DNA of 64,000 bases from Sphingobium fuliginis (GTDB lineage: Bacteria; Pseudomonadota; Alphaproteobacteria; Sphingomonadales; Sphingomonadaceae), in assembly GCF_004152845.1 (NCBI RefSeq), contig NZ_SEON01000006.1:186001-250000 (forward strand), read 5' to 3'. This document shows positions 53,112-62,024 of the stretch, in pieces. Below the pieces are notes generated by a model. It did no database searches. It saw only the letters and a program-made list of their open reading frames with translations, and was not told the DNA's origin. The translations under genes and the position numbers were made by a program. The first letter of the stretch is position 1. Each line of letters begins with the position of its first letter.

Positions 53112-54374
53112 ATGCCCGCCTCTGAACCACTTGACCGCCGTTCGCTCACCCTTGCGGCGCTGTCCACCGTGGTCGAATGGTATGATTTCACCCTGTTCCT
53201 CTACCTGGCCACGGTGCTTGCGCGCGTGTTCTTCGTGGGCGGGAATGCGATGCTCACGACGCTGGCGGGGTTTGCGGTCGCCTATCTGATGCGGCCGCTG
53301 GGCGCGATGGTGTTCGGGCATTTCGGGGACCGGCATGGGCGAAGGGCGACGCTGCTCCTGTCCATGGCCTTGATGACGGTGGCGATGCTGCTGAGCGCCC
53401 TGCTGCCGACCGTGGCGCAGATCGGCCCGCTCGCCGGGATATTGCTGCTGGCCCTGCGGTGCGTGATGGGATTTGCCGTGGGGGGCGAATATACCGGCGT
53501 CGTCGCCTATCTGCTGGAAGGCGCGGCGCCGCATCGTCGCGCGCTCGTCACGTCGATGGCGGCGGCGACCAGCGAGGTCGGCGGGTTGCTGGCCGCGGGC
53601 GCGGCGGCGCTGACCGTGAGCCTTCTTCCCGCTCCGGCGCTTGAAAGCTGGGGCTGGCGATTGCCGTTCCTGTTCGGCGCGGCGCTGGCGGGCACGATCC
53701 TGGTGGCCCGCGCGGCGATGCGGGAATCGCCCGAGTTCGCGCTTCATCGCGCGGCAGGGACGCTGGTGAGCAGGCCGCTCGGTCATGCGGTATCGCGCCA
53801 TGGAGCAGGCGTGGCGAGGGGCTTCGCCATCTCGGCCCTGGGATCGATCACCTATTATGTCGGCATCACCTACCTGCCGATCCATCTGGTCTCGTCTGGC
53901 GGGCTCGGCGAGGCGGAGGCGCTCAAACTGGCGACCGTCGCGGCGGTCGCCGTGATTGTCGTGACGCCGTTTGTGGGCCTGGCCGCCGACCGGTTCGGGC
54001 GTCGCCCGGTGCTCGTCGCCCTGGCCGTCCTGTCGGCCGCGCTGCCCTATCTGTCCTTCCGACTGCTCGCCGGAGCGGGAACGTCGTCGGCGCTGGCCGG
54101 CGCCGTGGTGCTCGCCGCTTTAGCGGGCGGCGTCAGTGCCGTGGGCGCGGTGACGACGGCCGAACAGGTTCCGGCCGCAGGGCGGCTGAGCGGGCTAGCC
54201 CTTGGCGCCACGACCGCGACCGCATTGTTCGGTGGCCTGACGCCGTGGCTCGCACAACTGCTGACGGAGCGAACAGGATCGACCGCAGCGCCGGGCATCA
54301 TGATCGCGCTGGTGTCGCTGGCGGTGCTTCCCGTGCTGCTGACGCTTCCCGAGACGCGGCCGCCACGAGGCTGA
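53112..54374 (+). CDS. MFS transporter, metabolite:H+ symporter (MHS)-like
   Basis: 420 aa with about twelve hydrophobic segments. The N-terminus STVVEWYDFTLFLYLATVLA and the loop GHFGDRHGRRATLL are typical of the MHS branch; the second half repeats the loop as DRFGRRPVL. MHS members import organic acids and small zwitterions. Followed by a fumarylacetoacetate-hydrolase-family gene, so a catabolic acid may be carried. Start ATG at 53112 behind AAGGATGG. Upstream 220 bases to the desaturase gene hold divergent promoters, nothing specific seen. Confidence 0.9.
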   Translation: MPASEPLDRRSLTLAALSTVVEWYDFTLFLYLATVLARVFFVGGNAMLTTLAGFAVAYLMRPLGAMVFGHFGDRHGRRATLLLSMALMTVAMLLSALLPTVAQIGPLAGILLLALRCVMGFAVGGEYTGVVAYLLEGAAPHRRALVTSMAAATSEVGGLLAAGAAALTVSLLPAPALESWGWRLPFLFGAALAGTILVARAAMRESPEFALHRAAGTLVSRPLGHAVSRHGAGVARGFAISALGSITYYVGITYLPIHLVSSGGLGEAEALKLATVAAVAVIVVTPFVGLAADRFGRRPVLVALAVLSAALPYLSFRLLAGAGTSSALAGAVVLAALAGGVSAVGAVTTAEQVPAAGRLSGLALGATTATALFGGLTPWLAQLLTERTGSTAAPGIMIALVSLAVLPVLLTLPETRPPRG

Positions 54375-54541
54375 GCCTCAGAGACCGAAGCGCACCTTGG
54401 CTTAGGGCCGTCCAGAAATTGCAGGCCGTGAAGCTGGCCTTGGGGTGCCCCTGCCCGCGAAAAACCTTCCCAATGCCTTTCGCGACAGCAGGGCTATTGC
54501 CTGATCGGGGGCAACTGTGCTCATCGGGGGCAGCGCGCCAT

Positions 54542-54560
54542 GGGAGGATCGCATCCTCCC
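54542..54560 (+). terminator. Perfect short-loop hairpin between MFS and FAH-family genes
   Basis: GGGAGGAT-CGC-ATCCTCCC, an 8-bp stem with a 3-base loop, 168 bases after the MFS stop and 36 bases before the next start. It can end the MFS transcript or act as an operator for the next gene. The other ~200 bases of this gap show no gene I can support. Confidence 0.45.
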
Positions 54561-54595
54561 GCTTTCGTCGGCGCCCGGCAGAATGAGGACTGGCC

Positions 54596-55273
54596 ATGCA
54601 TGCGATCCCGAAGCTTTCCCCCGCAACCATCGCCATAGAAGGATCGCAGGAGCGCTTTCCCATTCGCAGGATATTCTGCGTCGGTCAGAATTACGCGGAC
54701 CATGCGCGGGAAATGGGGTCCGATCCGGACCGGGCGCCGCCCTTCTTCTTTTCAAAGCCGTCCGACGCCGTCGCGGCGAATGGATCGCGCCTTCCCTTTC
54801 CGCCTTTGACGAGCGATCTGCATCATGAGGCCGAGCTTGTGGTGGCGCTTGGTTCGGGCGGTGCGAAGATCGGCGCCGAACAGGCGAGCGCGGCCATCTG
54901 GGGTTGGACCGTCGGCCTCGATCTCACACGCCGCGATCTGCAGTCGGAGGCGAAGAAGGCGGGCCGCCCCTGGGACATGGCCAAGGGGTTCGACGATTCC
55001 GCACCCGTCGGAGACCTGCGCCCCGGTCTGCCGCCGTCGTCGGGGGCTATTTCGCTGGCTGTCAACGGAGAGCTTCGCCAGTCCGGCGACCTGTCCCAGA
55101 TGATATGGTCGGTGCCCGAAATCATCGCCAATCTTTCGACCTATGTGGCGCTCGCCCCCGGCGATCTCATCTTCACCGGTACGCCCGCTGGAGTGGGGCC
55201 GATAGGAAGAGGCGACAGGCTGGTCGCGTCCATCGCCGGATTGCCGCCGCTGGAAATCTCCTTCGAGGATTGA
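54596..55273 (+). CDS. Fumarylacetoacetate hydrolase (FAH)-family protein
   Basis: 225 aa. FAH-fold landmarks: IRRIFCVGQNYADHAREMG, metal-binding DLHHEAELVVAL (E78, E80), GLDLTRRDLQ and the C-terminal LIFTGTPAGVGPIGRGD. Family members include fumarylpyruvate hydrolase, acylpyruvases and oxaloacetate decarboxylase; at this length it is closest to the fumarylpyruvate-hydrolase type, which acts in gentisate-type ring cleavage. No gentisate dioxygenase is in the window. The exact substrate is open. Confidence 0.9.
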   Translation: MHAIPKLSPATIAIEGSQERFPIRRIFCVGQNYADHAREMGSDPDRAPPFFFSKPSDAVAANGSRLPFPPLTSDLHHEAELVVALGSGGAKIGAEQASAAIWGWTVGLDLTRRDLQSEAKKAGRPWDMAKGFDDSAPVGDLRPGLPPSSGAISLAVNGELRQSGDLSQMIWSVPEIIANLSTYVALAPGDLIFTGTPAGVGPIGRGDRLVASIAGLPPLEISFED

Positions 55274-55401
55274 ATGCAGGCCCGCGCCCGCTGCGCATCC
55301 GTTCGCCGGCCTAATCGACCGCATAGGGTTTCAACCGGGCGCAAGTCGATGCGCGCATCGTCCGGCACCCGCTCAACGGACAGCCACCGACAAGGAGAGG
55401 A

Positions 55402-55422
55402 GCGCGGCGGACACAGCCGCGC
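55402..55422. terminator. Stem-loop between convergent FAH-family and aldolase genes
   Basis: GCGCGGC-N7-GCCGCGC, perfect 7-bp stem, 20 bases past the stop of the leftward aldolase gene (stop at 55443). On the minus strand it is followed by a pyrimidine-rich TCCTCTCCTT. Confidence 0.5.
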
Positions 55423-55442
55423 ATCCTTCCTGCGCCATGCCC

Positions 55443-56234
55443 TCAGGCGTCGAAGCCGGGCGACTGGCGCTGCGCCTTGCGGAGCGCGGCCTCCCAGACG
55501 AGGTCGTAATGCGATCTGGCGCCTTCCACCGGCTTGCGCTCGCGGCTCATCTGGCGGCGGACTTCCTCCTGCGCGGCTTCCGGGGCGATCAGCACCCTGT
55601 CGCGGCCCACGGCAAGGCTGCGGACCTGCGCCTTGCAGGCTTCCTCCAGATGATAGATGCCGCTGAACGCCTCGCCCGGCGTCGAACCCAGCGCCAGCGT
55701 GCCGTGATTGCGCAGCAGCATGACATTGGTGTCGCCCAGGTCGGCCACCAGCCGTTCGCGTTCGTCCAGATTGAGCGCCACGCCTTCATAATCATGGTAG
55801 GAAAGGCGCGGGATCAGGGCCAGGGCGCGCTGGTTGAGCGGCAGCAGCCCTTCGGCATAGGCCGACACCGCCATGCCGTCGGCGCTGTGGAAATGGGCGA
55901 TATAATGGGCATCGTCCCGCGCGCCGTGGATCGCGCTGTGGATCACATATCCGGCATAGTTGATGCCATAGTCGCTTTCCCCGATGACATTGCCGTCGAG
56001 GTCGACCTTGACCAGGCTGGAGGCGGTGATCTCATCGAACATCAGGCCGAAGGGGTTGATCAGGAAATGATGCTCCGGCCCCGGCACGCGCGCCGAGATA
56101 TGGGTGTAGATGAAATCGTCCCAGCCATAGAGGGCGGACAGGCGATAGAAAGCGGCAAGATCGACGCGGACCTTCCATTCCGCTTCGCTGATGCCCGACT
56201 GGCGGAAGCGGTCGTCCTTCAAGACTGTGGCCAT
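55443..56234 (-). CDS. Class II aldolase/adducin-family protein
   Basis: 263 aa. Metal ligands: H114-x-H116 (IAHFHSADG) and H177 (RNHGTLALG). N-terminal YTHISARVPGPEHHFLINPFGLMFDEI is typical of this branch, which has aldolases, dehydratases and decarboxylases. A cytosolic enzyme. It lies at the 3' end of a leftward organosulfur operon, 82 bases after an SsuA-like gene, so it may act on a carbon skeleton left after desulfonation. This last point is inference. Confidence 0.88.
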   Translation of the reverse strand: MATVLKDDRFRQSGISEAEWKVRVDLAAFYRLSALYGWDDFIYTHISARVPGPEHHFLINPFGLMFDEITASSLVKVDLDGNVIGESDYGINYAGYVIHSAIHGARDDAHYIAHFHSADGMAVSAYAEGLLPLNQRALALIPRLSYHDYEGVALNLDERERLVADLGDTNVMLLRNHGTLALGSTPGEAFSGIYHLEEACKAQVRSLAVGRDRVLIAPEAAQEEVRRQMSRERKPVEGARSHYDLVWEAALRKAQRQSPGFDA

Positions 56235-56296
56235 GGCGCTGCTCCTTTGCGCGGTATTTTAGGGAGGCGGCGGGACACCGCCCAATGAGAATGACT

Positions 56297-56309
56297 TATC
56301 GATCGATTG
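56297..56309 (-). promoter_or_regulatory. TATCGAT-type motif upstream of the class II aldolase gene
   Basis: TATCGATCGATTG in the 82-base gap ahead of the aldolase. It resembles TATCGATATGATTG upstream of the TBDR gene (59871). Either copy could be a regulator site or part of a promoter. Confidence 0.3.
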
Positions 56310-56316
56310 GCGGCGC

Positions 56317-57276
56317 TCATGCGGGGAACAAGCCTGCGTCCACGATCGAGGCGACGTCGATATGGGCCGGCAGCTCGCCATCGGCATGGAAGCGGTCGAC
56401 CACCCGTTGCAACGGCTTCACCACCGTCGCGTCAGGCGGGATCAGCAGCGGGTTCTGCCGTTCCACGATCAGGGCGGCGAGTTTGGGGTCGACCTTCGTC
56501 TGCCGGACGAAGATACGGGCGTAGTCGGCGGGATGCGCCTGCGACCACAGGCTCGCCTTGCGGAGGCGGGCGAGGACGTCGCGCAGGGCTTCGCGCTTCG
56601 CCGGGTTGTCGAGCGCCGCTTGCGACGCGGCGATCAGGGTCAGGCCGCTGTTGATCCCCTCCCCGTTGCGCAGCACGCGCGCGCCGCGCTGTTCGGCCGC
56701 GAGCTGATAGGTGCCGAAGGTCGCCCATGCCTCTATCTGCCCGGCGGCGAAGGCGGCGGCGGCGTCATTGGGCAGCATGAAGCCGATGTCGACCTTTCGC
56801 CGGTCGAGCTTCGCTTCCTTGAGCGCTTCGAGCAGCAGATAATGGGATATGCTGCCCCTCGCGCTCGACACGATCACGCGCTTGCCCGCAAGGCCCACGA
56901 CGGACCGGATCCGAGAGTCGCCGGGCACGAGAATGCCGATGTCCTTGGTCGATGAAATCGAACCCGCGATGATCTTCAGCGGCACGCCGGCCGAGGCGGC
57001 CAGCACGACCGGCAGGTCGCCCGCCGGAGCGGTGTCGACCGCCCCGGCGTTAAGCGCCTCCAGCAGCGGCGCGGCGCCGACGAAATTCGCCCATTGCACG
57101 TCATAGGGCAGGTCGTTCAGGGCGCCCGCCGCCTCCGCCTTCGACTCCAGCAGATGGACCTGGTCGCCCAGCACCAGTTTCGTGCGGCCGCTTTTCCCCG
57201 CGCAGGCGGCGAGGCCGAGGGCGGCCGCCCCCGCCAGGAAGGTGCGGCGATCAGAAAGCAAGCGCGATCCGTCCAT
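56317..57276 (-). CDS. SsuA-like ABC substrate-binding lipoprotein
   Basis: 319 aa. The leader SDRRTFLAGAAALGLAAC has twin arginine and a lipobox ending in C25, so it is probably a periplasmic lipoprotein. Mature sequence shows the sulfonate-binding pattern VQWANFVGAAPLLEALNAGAVD and RVIVSSARGSISHYLL, AAGQIEAWATFG. It overlaps the TBDR gene by 26 bases, a strong sign of co-expression. It is the third SsuA-type protein here. No permease is adjacent. Confidence 0.9.
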   Translation of the reverse strand: MDGSRLLSDRRTFLAGAAALGLAACAGKSGRTKLVLGDQVHLLESKAEAAGALNDLPYDVQWANFVGAAPLLEALNAGAVDTAPAGDLPVVLAASAGVPLKIIAGSISSTKDIGILVPGDSRIRSVVGLAGKRVIVSSARGSISHYLLLEALKEAKLDRRKVDIGFMLPNDAAAAFAAGQIEAWATFGTYQLAAEQRGARVLRNGEGINSGLTLIAASQAALDNPAKREALRDVLARLRKASLWSQAHPADYARIFVRQTKVDPKLAALIVERQNPLLIPPDATVVKPLQRVVDRFHADGELPAHIDVASIVDAGLFPA

Positions 57277-59833
57277 AATAATAGCCGCCTGCGGGGTTGA
57301 AGGGCGACGGGCCGTAATAGCCCTGCCCGGTCTGGGGATTGCCCGGCCCGTTGGTTTCCGGGCGGACGTCGAACAGATTGGTGGCGCCCACCGAAAGCGT
57401 GGCGAATTCCGTCACCTTCGCGCTGACGCTGGCGTCGGTGATGACCTTCGCCCCGAACTGACGGTCGTCGCCCGCCGCCGTGCGCTGCGTATATTTGCCG
57501 TAGCGGGTGGCGGTGAGGCTGAAGCCGAAAATGCCCTTGCTCCAGTTGAGCGTGCTGACCAGTTTCGTGTGCGGCTGGAGCACTTCCAGCTCACCGATCT
57601 TGTCGCCGCCGAAGAAGACCGAACCCGCCCCCAGCAGCGAAGCGCCGGTGGGACCGAAGAGTTGCGACGGGGTGGCGACGACGTCCGTCACCTTGGTCTT
57701 CGAATAGTTGAAGGCGAAGGTCAGGCCCAGCTTGCCCAGATCGCCCAGGTTCCTCGAATAATCGGCCACCAGGTCGAAGCCCTTGGTCGTGGTGTCGGCG
57801 GCGTTGATGAAATATTCGGCCTGTTCGATGTCCGACAGGCCATTGGCCGCGAGGATGGCGGAAATGCCGGGCCCGAACAGGCGCCCGGTGCGTTCGATCC
57901 GGTTCTTGATGCGGATATAATAGCCGTCCAGCGTCACCGACAGGGACGGCGTGGGCGTAAAGACGAAGCCCAGCCCGGCATTCCAGGTCTTTTCCGCCTT
58001 GAGCGGCTTCGCGCCCAGCAGCTGGCCGACGGCGGAATCCGCCGTCACCAGCTTGGCGACGGTGGGCCGCAATTCGGTCTGCCCGGTCTGCGCGTTGAAG
58101 AAGGAGGAAGTGCGCCCATCGGTCTGCGCATAGCCGATCTGCGTCAGCGACGGCGCGCGGAAGCCGGTGCCCACCGTGCCGCGAATGGCGAAGGTGGGGC
58201 TGACCTCATAACGGCTGTTGAGTTTCAGGCCGACCGGACTGCCCGAACCGTCGCTATAATGTTCGGCGCGGATCGCGGCGCCGATATACCAGGCGTCGAG
58301 CGGATAGATGCCGAGATCGACATAGCCCGCATAGACCTTGCGGCTGATGTCGGCTTCATCGGCGGGGGAGAGGACGATGCCCCCCTGCACCACCGGCGAG
58401 GCGGTGACGCCGACATTCCAGTCATATTGCTGGTCGCCGGGACGGAAGCTGTATGTGGCCGGTTCATAGGCCAGCGGATCGCCCGCGAAGGTGCGGAAAC
58501 GGTCGAGCCGATATTCGCCGCCGATGGAGATTTGAAGCGGTTGGGCCAGGCCGATCTCAACCTCCCGATGCAGATCGACATTATGGGTCCATTGCCGGAA
58601 CTCGAAATTGGCGAGATTGGGCCAGCTCGTCGGGCTGGTCGGTCCCAGCGAAGGACGAACGGACAGCTTCGAATATTGATGGCTGTAGTTGCGGCCGAAG
58701 GAGGAGCTGACATCATAGTCCCAGCCCCAGAGCGTTCCCCGAAGACCGCCGACGAACTGGAAGTCGTTCTCGTCTATATTGTTGAGCGGATAATAGCCGT
58801 CCGGGAAAAGCGCGGTGAAATTGGCGGTGCTGTTGGGGCGGCGGAAATTATTGCCGATCTGGGCGTCGCGCTCGCCATAGGTGCCGAAGCTGTAGAGGGT
58901 GACATTCTCCGTCACCGGCAGTTCGGCATTATAGGAGAGGTTGAACGCCTTGATCTGCGGGTCGCCATTATGCGCGCCGTCGCGGCTCCATTGGGCGTTG
59001 CGGGCATTGGCGGCGGCGACATTGGCCAGCACCTGATCGCGGGTGAGGCCGCTGGTCGCCGCCACCTGGTCCACCGTGCGGTTGGCGGGAAGGCCGTAGA
59101 TGTTCGCGTCGGTCGCGGGCAGATTCCACCAGGCGCCGCCGCGCTTGCGGATGTCGCCGCTCAGGGTCAGGAAGCCGTCCTCCCCGATCTTCGTGCCGTA
59201 GCGGATCGTCCCCTTCCAGCTGTCCGGCCTGCCATTGGCGTCGTAGAGCGTGCCATAGGTGAAATCGCCGCTCAGCCCTTCCTTCTTGGCCAGTTGGATA
59301 TTGATGACCCCGGCTATGGCGTCCGTGCCATATTGGGCGGCGGCGCTGTCCTTCAGCACCTCGATCCGGTCGATCGCGCTGGTGGGAATGAGGTCGATGT
59401 CGACCGGGTTCGCGCCCGAGGTGTCGGCGGTCGAATTGTTGAGGAAGGCGCCATTGTGCCGCCGTTTGCCGTTGACCAGCACCAATGTGTAGGCGGGCGC
59501 CAGGCCGCGATTGGTGACGGGGCGCCCGATGGAGAAGACGCCCGCATGGGTCGCGCCGAAATTGAGCGAGGGCAGCAATTTGGACAGCGCTTCGCCAAAT
59601 TCGGCCGAGCCGGTGGCCTGCAACTTCTCCGCGCCGACCACATCGATGGGCGCGGGGCTTTCCGCCACGGTGCGGGGCGCGCCGCGTACGCCGGTCACGA
59701 TGATGGCGCTCGAATCGGCCGCCTCGGCATCCGCGCTGTCAGGCGTTGCAACGGTCTGCGCGAGCGAGGGCGCGGACGTCAGAAGTACCGCGACAAGCGC
59801 GGTCGAGCACAGATAAAGGCGGTCAAGGTTCAT
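57251..59833 (-). CDS. TonB-dependent receptor of the ssuD/ssuA operon
   Basis: 860-aa outer-membrane receptor. Signal peptide ends near SAPSLAQ; SAIIVTGVRGAPRTVAE is the N-terminal TonB-box region, and the plug has VNGKRRHNGAFL and VLKDSAAAQYGTDAIAGVIN. Terminal phenylalanine (GRIALAF). Same subtype as the other two sulfonate-linked receptors (3533 and 10572). It overlaps the SsuA-like lipoprotein gene downstream, and ssuA/ssuD lie upstream on the same strand. Organosulfur uptake is therefore likely. A TATCGAT-type motif about 38 bases upstream may mark an internal promoter. Confidence 0.93.
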   Translation of the reverse strand: MNLDRLYLCSTALVAVLLTSAPSLAQTVATPDSADAEAADSSAIIVTGVRGAPRTVAESPAPIDVVGAEKLQATGSAEFGEALSKLLPSLNFGATHAGVFSIGRPVTNRGLAPAYTLVLVNGKRRHNGAFLNNSTADTSGANPVDIDLIPTSAIDRIEVLKDSAAAQYGTDAIAGVINIQLAKKEGLSGDFTYGTLYDANGRPDSWKGTIRYGTKIGEDGFLTLSGDIRKRGGAWWNLPATDANIYGLPANRTVDQVAATSGLTRDQVLANVAAANARNAQWSRDGAHNGDPQIKAFNLSYNAELPVTENVTLYSFGTYGERDAQIGNNFRRPNSTANFTALFPDGYYPLNNIDENDFQFVGGLRGTLWGWDYDVSSSFGRNYSHQYSKLSVRPSLGPTSPTSWPNLANFEFRQWTHNVDLHREVEIGLAQPLQISIGGEYRLDRFRTFAGDPLAYEPATYSFRPGDQQYDWNVGVTASPVVQGGIVLSPADEADISRKVYAGYVDLGIYPLDAWYIGAAIRAEHYSDGSGSPVGLKLNSRYEVSPTFAIRGTVGTGFRAPSLTQIGYAQTDGRTSSFFNAQTGQTELRPTVAKLVTADSAVGQLLGAKPLKAEKTWNAGLGFVFTPTPSLSVTLDGYYIRIKNRIERTGRLFGPGISAILAANGLSDIEQAEYFINAADTTTKGFDLVADYSRNLGDLGKLGLTFAFNYSKTKVTDVVATPSQLFGPTGASLLGAGSVFFGGDKIGELEVLQPHTKLVSTLNWSKGIFGFSLTATRYGKYTQRTAAGDDRQFGAKVITDASVSAKVTEFATLSVGATNLFDVRPETNGPGNPQTGQGYYGPSPFNPAGGYYYGRIALAF

Positions 59834-59870
59834 GAATATATCCCCCGGTTTCCGGGGACCATCTATTTAC

Positions 59871-59884
59871 TATCGATATGATTG
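59871..59884 (-). promoter_or_regulatory. TATCGAT-type motif upstream of the TBDR gene
   Basis: TATCGATATGATTG in an AT-rich 124-base gap between ssuA and the TBDR. It suggests a separate promoter or operator for the receptor. Similar to the site at 56297 and, less closely, to the palindrome at 10476. Confidence 0.35.
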
Positions 59885-59957
59885 AGAAATGACTTCGCTA
59901 GCCGATTCATGAGTAAATCTGAATTTTAGATATGCTTGGCGGCGACGAAGCTCAGCT

Positions 59958-60917
59958 TCATCCGCCGGTGCCGAAGCTGCGGTCGAAGGCGTCGGCCACC
60001 GGGCGCTTGCCCTCGGTCAGACCGGCTCTCTGGAAGCGCTGCGTGATGTCCTGCTCATGCGCGACGATCTTGCCGTCGATGGGCCGCGCCACGCGGTTGT
60101 TGCGCTCGAAACTGGCGCGGGCGATGTCGAGCGGCAGCCCGGTTTCCTTGGCCAGCACCTGCGCGAACTCGTCCGGGTGCGCGCGGGCCCACTCGACGGC
60201 CTTCGCCTCCCGCCGGAGGAAATCGGCGAGCAGGGCGCGCTTGGGGCCGATGGAATCGCCATGGGCGATGTCGATATAGACCGGCAGGCCATAATCCTTC
60301 GCATCGACGACGGCCCGCGCGCCTTCCTTGATCGCCACATTGGTATAGGGCGTCCAAATGGACCAGGCGTCGATGGCCCCGCTGTCGAAGGCGGCCTTGG
60401 CGTCGCCGGGCGGCAGGAAGGTGACGCGCACCCGATCCGCCGGAACATGCGCCCGCTCCAGCGCCTGGAGCAGCAGGTGATGGCCGATCGATCCGCGCGT
60501 CGTGGCGACCGACTTGCCGATCAGATCCTGTATCGAATGCGCGGGCGATCCGTTCTTCACCAATATGGCCAGCGCTTCGCCAGCCTGGGCGAAGGGCGTC
60601 TGGATGCCTATCGCCTTGACCGGGCTGCCGCTCTGATAGGCGAAGATGAAGGGCGCGTCGGCGGCAAGGCCGAGGTCCGCGGCGCCGCCCCCTACCGCTT
60701 CCAGCAAGGGCTGGGCGGCGGGAAATTCCGACCATTCGACCGTGTAGGGCGCATCCTTGAGAACGCCCGAGGCGATCATCATGGATTTGACCTGCCCCTT
60801 CTGGTTGGCGACGCGCAGCACCTTGTCGTCGCCGCCACCGAATTTCGCGGCGGCAAGGCCGAAGCCCGCCACCGCCACCAGCGCCACCGCGATGATCGCA
60901 CCCCTGTTCTTCGCCAT
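59958..60917 (-). CDS. ssuA: Aliphatic-sulfonate ABC substrate-binding protein
   Basis: 319 aa from the ATG at 60917, one base after the ssuD stop. A signal-anchor (IIAVALVAVAGFGLAAAKFG) is followed by VEWSEFPAAQPLLEAVGGGAADLG, IGKSVATTRGSIGHHLLLQ and DSGAIDAWSIWTPY, all typical of SsuA. Pairs with the monooxygenase ssuD upstream, as in sulfonate operons. The truncated gene at the right window edge may be the transporter ATPase, but this is not verified. Confidence 0.92.
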   Translation of the reverse strand: MAKNRGAIIAVALVAVAGFGLAAAKFGGGDDKVLRVANQKGQVKSMMIASGVLKDAPYTVEWSEFPAAQPLLEAVGGGAADLGLAADAPFIFAYQSGSPVKAIGIQTPFAQAGEALAILVKNGSPAHSIQDLIGKSVATTRGSIGHHLLLQALERAHVPADRVRVTFLPPGDAKAAFDSGAIDAWSIWTPYTNVAIKEGARAVVDAKDYGLPVYIDIAHGDSIGPKRALLADFLRREAKAVEWARAHPDEFAQVLAKETGLPLDIARASFERNNRVARPIDGKIVAHEQDITQRFQRAGLTEGKRPVADAFDRSFGTGG

Positions 60918-60918
60918 G

Positions 60919-62007
60919 TCAGCCCGCCAGCGCCAGTTCGGCCTTTTCGCGCTCGGCCACCTTGCGCCGCACGACGGGGAGCAGTTCCCGGCCATAGAGG
61001 ATGGAATCCGCCAGCGGATCGAAGCCGCGGATCAGGAAATGGTCGATGCCGATGTCATAATAATCGAGCATGGCGTCGGCCACCTGCTCGGGCGTGCCGA
61101 CCAGCCCCGTGCTGTTGCCCGATGCGCCGGTCAGCGCGGCGATGCCGGTCCATAGCCGCTTGTCGCGCCGGTTGGCGCTGGCGGTTTCAAGTAGGCGGAG
61201 CGACCCCGCATTGGGCGGACGGTGGCCGGTCAACGGCAATCCGGCGGCAATGCGGTTCTCACGCACCTGCTCCTCGATCTCTGCCGCGCGCTTCCACGCC
61301 GCTTCCTCCGTATCCGCGATCACCGGGCGCAGCGACAGGGAGAAGCCGGGATCGCGGCCATAGCGCACCGCCGAGCGGCGCACCTGCCGAACGGTGTCCT
61401 GCACCGCCTCCAGCGTTTCGCCCCAAAGAGCATAGACATCGGCATGGCGCCCCGCGACCTCGATCGCCTCGGGCGACGAGCCGCCGAAGAAGACCGGCAG
61501 ATTGTCGGGCTTGACGGCGCTGAACGCCTGCTTGACGTCGTAGAACCTGCCCTGATGGTCGAAGGGCTGGGCCGCCGTCCATTCCTGTCGCAGGATCGAC
61601 AGATATTCGTCGGTGCGGGCGTAGCGTTCCGCCTTCACGCTTCTGGTGTCGCCGTCCCGCGCCATTTCCTCGTCGGCGCCGCCGGTTATGATGTGGACGG
61701 CGACGCGGCCGCCCGACAATTGATCCAGCGTCGCCAGTTGGCGCGCCGCGACGGTGGGCTGGGTGAAGCCGGGCCGGTGCGCGACCAGGAAGCCCAGCGT
61801 CGAAGTGATCGCCGCCGCATGGGCCGCGACGATCTGGCTTTCCGGACTGTTGGAGCTGAAGGGGATCAGCACGCGGTCGAAGCCGCCCTCCTCCTGCGCC
61901 TTCGCCGCCGCTTCGACATAATCCCTGTCGAGCGCGCGGCTGCGCACCGCCGACTGGATTTCGGAGCTGTTGTTGAAGCCGATATAGCCGATGAACTTGA
62001 CGCTCAT
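60919..62007 (-). CDS. ssuD: FMNH2-dependent alkanesulfonate monooxygenase
   Basis: Luciferase-fold enzyme that cleaves alkanesulfonates to aldehyde and sulfite with FMNH2 and O2. 362 aa. SsuD-like segments: IGYIGFNNSSE, FLVAHRPGFTQPTVAARQLATLDQLS, VHIITGGADEEMARDG and DHFLIRGFDPLAD. It lies between a triple-rhodanese gene and ssuA in a compact leftward operon. A flavin reductase (SsuE) is not visible. Related SfnG/SsuD enzymes share this pattern, so dimethylsulfone-type substrates are possible. Confidence 0.92.
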   Translation of the reverse strand: MSVKFIGYIGFNNSSEIQSAVRSRALDRDYVEAAAKAQEEGGFDRVLIPFSSNSPESQIVAAHAAAITSTLGFLVAHRPGFTQPTVAARQLATLDQLSGGRVAVHIITGGADEEMARDGDTRSVKAERYARTDEYLSILRQEWTAAQPFDHQGRFYDVKQAFSAVKPDNLPVFFGGSSPEAIEVAGRHADVYALWGETLEAVQDTVRQVRRSAVRYGRDPGFSLSLRPVIADTEEAAWKRAAEIEEQVRENRIAAGLPLTGHRPPNAGSLRLLETASANRRDKRLWTGIAALTGASGNSTGLVGTPEQVADAMLDYYDIGIDHFLIRGFDPLADSILYGRELLPVVRRKVAEREKAELALAG

Positions 62008-62024
62008 GATCGTTTCCTTCCCGA

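Noticed and set aside
57182-59881. An 899-codon + strand frame opposite the TBDR and SsuA-like gene
   Set aside because: Antisense to a complete receptor gene with signal peptide and plug motifs; no domain seen.
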